64,000 nt of DNA, taken from the NCBI GenBank assembly GCA_000333855.2, contig CM007316.1, positions 1,374,195 to 1,438,194 of the forward strand, in the 5' to 3' direction. This stretch comes from Endotrypanum monterogeii. Its lineage: Eukaryota; Euglenozoa; Kinetoplastea; Trypanosomatida; Trypanosomatidae. This document shows, one piece after another, positions 60,472 to 64,000 of the stretch. The notes under the pieces are model-generated. The model was not told where the DNA came from. It searched no databases and saw only the letters and a program-made list of their open reading frames with translations. The position numbers and the translations under genes were made by a program. The number at the start of each line of letters is the position of its first letter. Within the stretch, counting starts at the first letter, position 1.

Positions 60472-63261
60472 ATGCGGGCGGAGAGCTACGAAAGATCCAG
60501 CCGAATATCCGTCCCAGCTGTGGAGATGAACGGCGATCCGAGTGCTCGCGCCCTTAACAGCTCCCCTCTGGATCTGGCCCCTACAGGATCAACGAGTAGC
60601 AGCCATCCATGTGGGAACAGCAGCTTGTCACCGTGGCGCGGCAGGGGAACGGTAGAACTACTATCCTCCTGGGATGAGTCGCATAGTGTGTCTAGCTCGA
60701 TCCGCTCCACACGTCGTCGTCGCGGCGGTGATCCTGGCTGTACTGCTGTCGGGGAGGGGAAAGATTGGGCACAGGCGTTAGTGGACCTTGAGCGAATGCA
60801 GAGGGAAAATCATGAACTCCTCCAGGAGTCGCTCCGCGGTGATCGTTCTGATATCGCCTCCACCACTGAGGATGCTTGTGCCGGTTCGCGGCTGGGGTCG
60901 TCCGCTAGGAGCTCCGTGCGACGGCGCCGGCGTGGCGTGGTGGCTGCTGCCACTGCCGGCGAGAGTACAGATGCGGGAAGCTCACAGTGCGGCGTGGTTA
61001 ACAGCACACCTTTTTTGGAGACGCCCGTCGGCGGACTGGTAGGGGAGGAGGCCTCCGCGGTAGCCGTACCGTCCTCAGGAAAGGAAAGGAGCAATCTCAG
61101 CCATGGTGATAACACTGGCCTTATGGGGGTGCAGCTCCCTTCCTCTCTTCCACTTGCCACAGACCCGACCTCACGTGTAGACAAGCAAAGTCTATCTCAG
61201 AGCACAGGGCCGCAACACTCCTCAAGTCCGTCTCAGCGGTTTCAGCGGTTTATGAGCTCCGGCAGATCGGAAACATTCGGGAAGGCCCTGTCGAATAGCG
61301 GCATGGCTGCTGAGACGGTGGCGCCGGAGATGAGAGGGGCATGTAAGGTGTCATGGTCTGCGACGACCCTATCGCACGCTCATTCGTCAACTGGGGAGGT
61401 CTTGGGAATAAAACCTAGCGAGGCGAATCCCTCTTCTTCCCAGCATACACATTTATCAGAGGTGGGCTCGCAAAGCGGCCGCTCTTTAGTGTCGCCTCAG
61501 AACACCCACAGGGACCCTGCACGGGCAGATGCATTATCAGTGTCACGTATGTCTGGCACTGGAAATAATGCAGCCACTCCAAGCAAGGCCGTGCCCACCT
61601 CCAAAGCCTCTCTTCCGTTCAGAGGTGCGTCGCAACAGCTCATCCAGACGCACACACATCGGATCATAAGCGGTACCGCTGCCACCGTCAAGGGCATCGC
61701 GCCGACTTCGGCGGATTCCGCAGGGAATGTGCACGCCTCGTCTATCTATGGCCGGTTTTCTCCTCCTCCCGAGTCATGTGCCTCTTTAGTTCGGACTGCG
61801 ACACGAGGCACAAAGTTAGTCGCAGAGGTAGTGTCGGAGGTACCGGAATCCCGTCCCCAGCTTCAGCTTGCCGAGGGTGATGCCAGTCACCTTTACAGGG
61901 TAGGGTCTAGCCATGCTCGTGGATCGAGTGTGACAGCAGCCACTGCACATAATGATATATCTCACCGTACGTTGGAGGTTCGTAACCCGTCCGTGCCACG
62001 TAGCCAAAGACTTGTGCAGGATAGACCGACAAGCGTGCTGCGCACTGCCTTTGGTGTGAGACACGACCCCCACAACGCAAAGGATGGCGTCACGGATGCG
62101 GCTCAGAGAGCCAATGAGAGTCGTTCTGGCCCCCGCGGTGCCGCCTCAGTTCCGCACGAGCGCATACATGCCTCTGTGACTCGCTACTCCCGTGAGGGAT
62201 ATATCTCTGGTTCTTCACAGACGAAGGGTGATGCCACACGATCGGGTGGGGGTGGTCCTGTTTACCGAGCAACCGTGCTCACTGAGCTGAGGCGCCAGGA
62301 AGTGATGCGCGAACGTTTTGCACGCGAGCAGAAGATGGTCGACGATTGCCGGGCGCGACTCTCCGCAGTTAAGCAGTCGTCTTCGTCTAGGGCTACCATT
62401 TCCAACTCACGCCTTCTTGAGAACACGATGCCGGTCCATGATGCCGGAGGCTTTCTCGACACCCGCCCCTCATCGCTGCAGGTTGGTGCACAGCATGTGT
62501 CACACAGCCGGCGGCGTGCATCCACAGAGGCACCGCTGATCGCATCACCTAAAAAGGTGACAACGGTGAGACCTTCGCTCGCAGAATTACCGATACAGGA
62601 TAGCAGTATGGCATTTCGACGGCAGAACACGAGTCGCATGGGTGTGCAGCAGGGCAGTGATAGCGTCGGTGGCACCTCTTCGAACACACACTTGATGTTC
62701 GCTACTCGCACGTCGACATCCACAAGAACTCCGGTCGCTTTGGAGGATGGAGGCCTCCAAAAGGGGATACCACGAGAGGATCTACCGCACAGTGGCTCTG
62801 TGGTCCTTCCATACGAGCAGACGCTGTCCGAGTACTACTCGCCCTCGCGGTCTTCTGCCCCCCACCTCTCCTCGGCTGTACGCAAAGTTTCAGCGGCCGG
62901 AGCGATCTCAAGTAGCAAAACACATAAGAAAAAAGGAGCTTCGCAACAAACAGAGTCGAAGACGAGCACCAGCCCGAATATTCCCCCGAAACAGGCGTCG
63001 AAAGAGAGGGTCGGGCTTTCATCCCTCATGCTCCGAGAAGCATCATCTCTTCCCGTAAACACTTCATCCGGCGAGGCCGCTGCCACCACTAAAAAGCCCG
63101 CACAGGTGACACGCCCACACCAAGCCGCTGATATCGCTGTTTCTGATGCGGGGAAGCTGCGCCCCACACCTTTTTGTGTGGAGTGTGGTCAGCGCCACAT
63201 CGATGACCTGGCGAAATACTGCGCACTGTGCGGACACAAAAGAGCGTTTCTTCCTTTTTAA
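60472..63261 (+). CDS. Large disordered protein with C-terminal zinc ribbon
   Basis: A 929-residue protein, mostly Ser/Thr/Gly/Ala-rich and probably disordered. A short charged helix lies near residues 595-640 (TVLTELRRQEVMRERFAREQ and the following segment). The C-terminus carries a zinc ribbon with Cys902, Cys905, Cys917 and Cys920, spaced C-x2-C-x11-C-x2-C, followed by a short hydrophobic end. This is the same spacing as in the last segment of the C2HC zinc-finger protein at 15139. No enzymatic domain is visible; a scaffold or RNA/cytoskeleton-associated role is speculative. ATG 60472 is the first after AG at 60435-60436. Codon use is like the neighbouring genes. Confidence 0.85.
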   Translation: MRAESYERSSRISVPAVEMNGDPSARALNSSPLDLAPTGSTSSSHPCGNSSLSPWRGRGTVELLSSWDESHSVSSSIRSTRRRRGGDPGCTAVGEGKDWAQALVDLERMQRENHELLQESLRGDRSDIASTTEDACAGSRLGSSARSSVRRRRRGVVAAATAGESTDAGSSQCGVVNSTPFLETPVGGLVGEEASAVAVPSSGKERSNLSHGDNTGLMGVQLPSSLPLATDPTSRVDKQSLSQSTGPQHSSSPSQRFQRFMSSGRSETFGKALSNSGMAAETVAPEMRGACKVSWSATTLSHAHSSTGEVLGIKPSEANPSSSQHTHLSEVGSQSGRSLVSPQNTHRDPARADALSVSRMSGTGNNAATPSKAVPTSKASLPFRGASQQLIQTHTHRIISGTAATVKGIAPTSADSAGNVHASSIYGRFSPPPESCASLVRTATRGTKLVAEVVSEVPESRPQLQLAEGDASHLYRVGSSHARGSSVTAATAHNDISHRTLEVRNPSVPRSQRLVQDRPTSVLRTAFGVRHDPHNAKDGVTDAAQRANESRSGPRGAASVPHERIHASVTRYSREGYISGSSQTKGDATRSGGGGPVYRATVLTELRRQEVMRERFAREQKMVDDCRARLSAVKQSSSSRATISNSRLLENTMPVHDAGGFLDTRPSSLQVGAQHVSHSRRRASTEAPLIASPKKVTTVRPSLAELPIQDSSMAFRRQNTSRMGVQQGSDSVGGTSSNTHLMFATRTSTSTRTPVALEDGGLQKGIPREDLPHSGSVVLPYEQTLSEYYSPSRSSAPHLSSAVRKVSAAGAISSSKTHKKKGASQQTESKTSTSPNIPPKQASKERVGLSSLMLREASSLPVNTSSGEAAATTKKPAQVTRPHQAADIAVSDAGKLRPTPFCVECGQRHIDDLAKYCALCGHKRAFLPF

Positions 63262-64000
63262 TCGCTATGTGTGCATGAGTGTGTCATTCGCGTATTCATT
63301 GCCGTGCGCGGGTGAGCTCATTTCGATTGATTCATCGTACTCATACACCTGATGTGGTGCATGGGCAGGAGGTGCTCATGTGTACTTGTGTATTTTTCCT
63401 GTCAGTGCGATGATGCGTCTGACTCGTATCTGATTTTCCCTCTTGTAGTTTTTTTTTTTTTTTAATCATCCGAGCTCAGCTGCAACATCCTCTCCATTTT
63501 TTATTTTGAAAACTGTCGATTTTTTTTTTTTCTGCGTATATGTCTGCTGTACGGCGACCATTCCGTGATTTGCGAGAATTTCACATCGCCCTTTTAACCT
63601 TTTCCACCAGGTGACGTCCCTTGCTGTGTACATCCTCCCTTTTTCTTTTTTGTCTCTGCTTCTCCAAAAAGACAGAAGAACCAATGTCTTTTCTTAACTT
63701 TTTTTGCTGTTCGCTGAGACACCTTTTACCGTGACACAGTCCAACGTGTACGATGTACCTCTCGGTCGCATGAGGGTATTGCGGAAGGTTGAGACGACTA
63801 CGATCTAAATACTGTCGTGTCGTGGATACTTGCGACCCACGGAGTGTGTCTACGGCATCTGCATGGTACACGGCATGTTGGTGTATCTCCGAACGTATCT
63901 CACTAACGTTAGATTGGCTTCTGTAAAGTAGGGCCTTCAGGGAAACTAAAGGGTGCTCAAATCCGCCGGCGCGAAAAAAAAAAAACTAGAAGCGGCGATG
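63262..64000. other. Intergenic spacer at the window end
   Basis: T-rich flank with long T runs near 63451-63463 and 63520-63531. No gene is supported. The reverse-strand frames here are read from purine-rich complements of the T tracts. Confidence 0.7.

Noticed and set aside
1..64000. CRISPR arrays, bacterial operons, prophage or insertion sequences
   Set aside because: The repeats are simple dinucleotide and homopolymer tracts, and the gene architecture is that of a kinetoplastid nucleus.

Overview
The window looks like nuclear DNA of a trypanosomatid of the Leishmania group. Every supported protein gene is an uninterrupted reading frame, and all but one weak candidate lie on the + strand. 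Genes are separated by 0.7-3.8 kb spacers full of pyrimidine tracts, homopolymers and (TA)n, (GT)n and (CA)n microsatellites. Most start codons are preceded by a pyrimidine tract and then an AG, the signal for spliced-leader trans-splicing. No promoters or terminators are visible. The 64 kb reads as an internal piece of one polycistronic unit transcribed left to right. Coding DNA has G/C-rich third positions; spacers are T-rich. A 42-base N gap (949-990) sits inside an AT microsatellite.

Layout. 1-1629: repeat-rich leader with the assembly gap. 1630-13152: polytopic membrane protein, FAM161/UPF0564 ciliary-type protein, an unrecognised 772-aa protein and a small basic, possibly mitochondrial, protein. 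15139-25195: C2HC zinc-finger protein, exosome RNase PH-like subunit, RRM protein and helical-repeat (TPR-like) protein. 26168-33147: small acidic protein, DEAD-box-type helicase (probably mitochondrial), unrecognised 434-aa protein and a roadblock/LC7 dynein light chain. 34175-44488: two large unrecognised proteins, a single-pass membrane protein, a decayed coiled-coil gene and a Trp/Tyr-rich membrane protein. 45981-50859: PH-domain protein, coiled-coil protein and WRAP53/TCAB1-like WD protein. 51839-57884: two paralogous 3-hydroxyisobutyryl-CoA hydrolase-like genes 3.8 kb apart. 60472-63261: a 929-aa disordered protein ending in a zinc ribbon.

The genes do not form one pathway, as expected for kinetoplastid clusters. 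Themes are RNA handling (exosome subunit, RRM protein, helicase, WRAP53-like), cilium/dynein (FAM161, roadblock) and mitochondrial metabolism (the hydrolase-like pair, several proteins with basic N-termini). The most interesting points are a small antisense frame with its own splice-acceptor-like signal (45351-45569), an 11-codon upstream frame whose stop overlaps the start of the RRM gene (ATGA), a frameshifted coiled-coil pseudogene (about 42694-43230), divergence of the active-site loop in one hydrolase-like paralog, a degenerate motif VI in the helicase, and identical C-terminal zinc-ribbon spacing in two distant genes.
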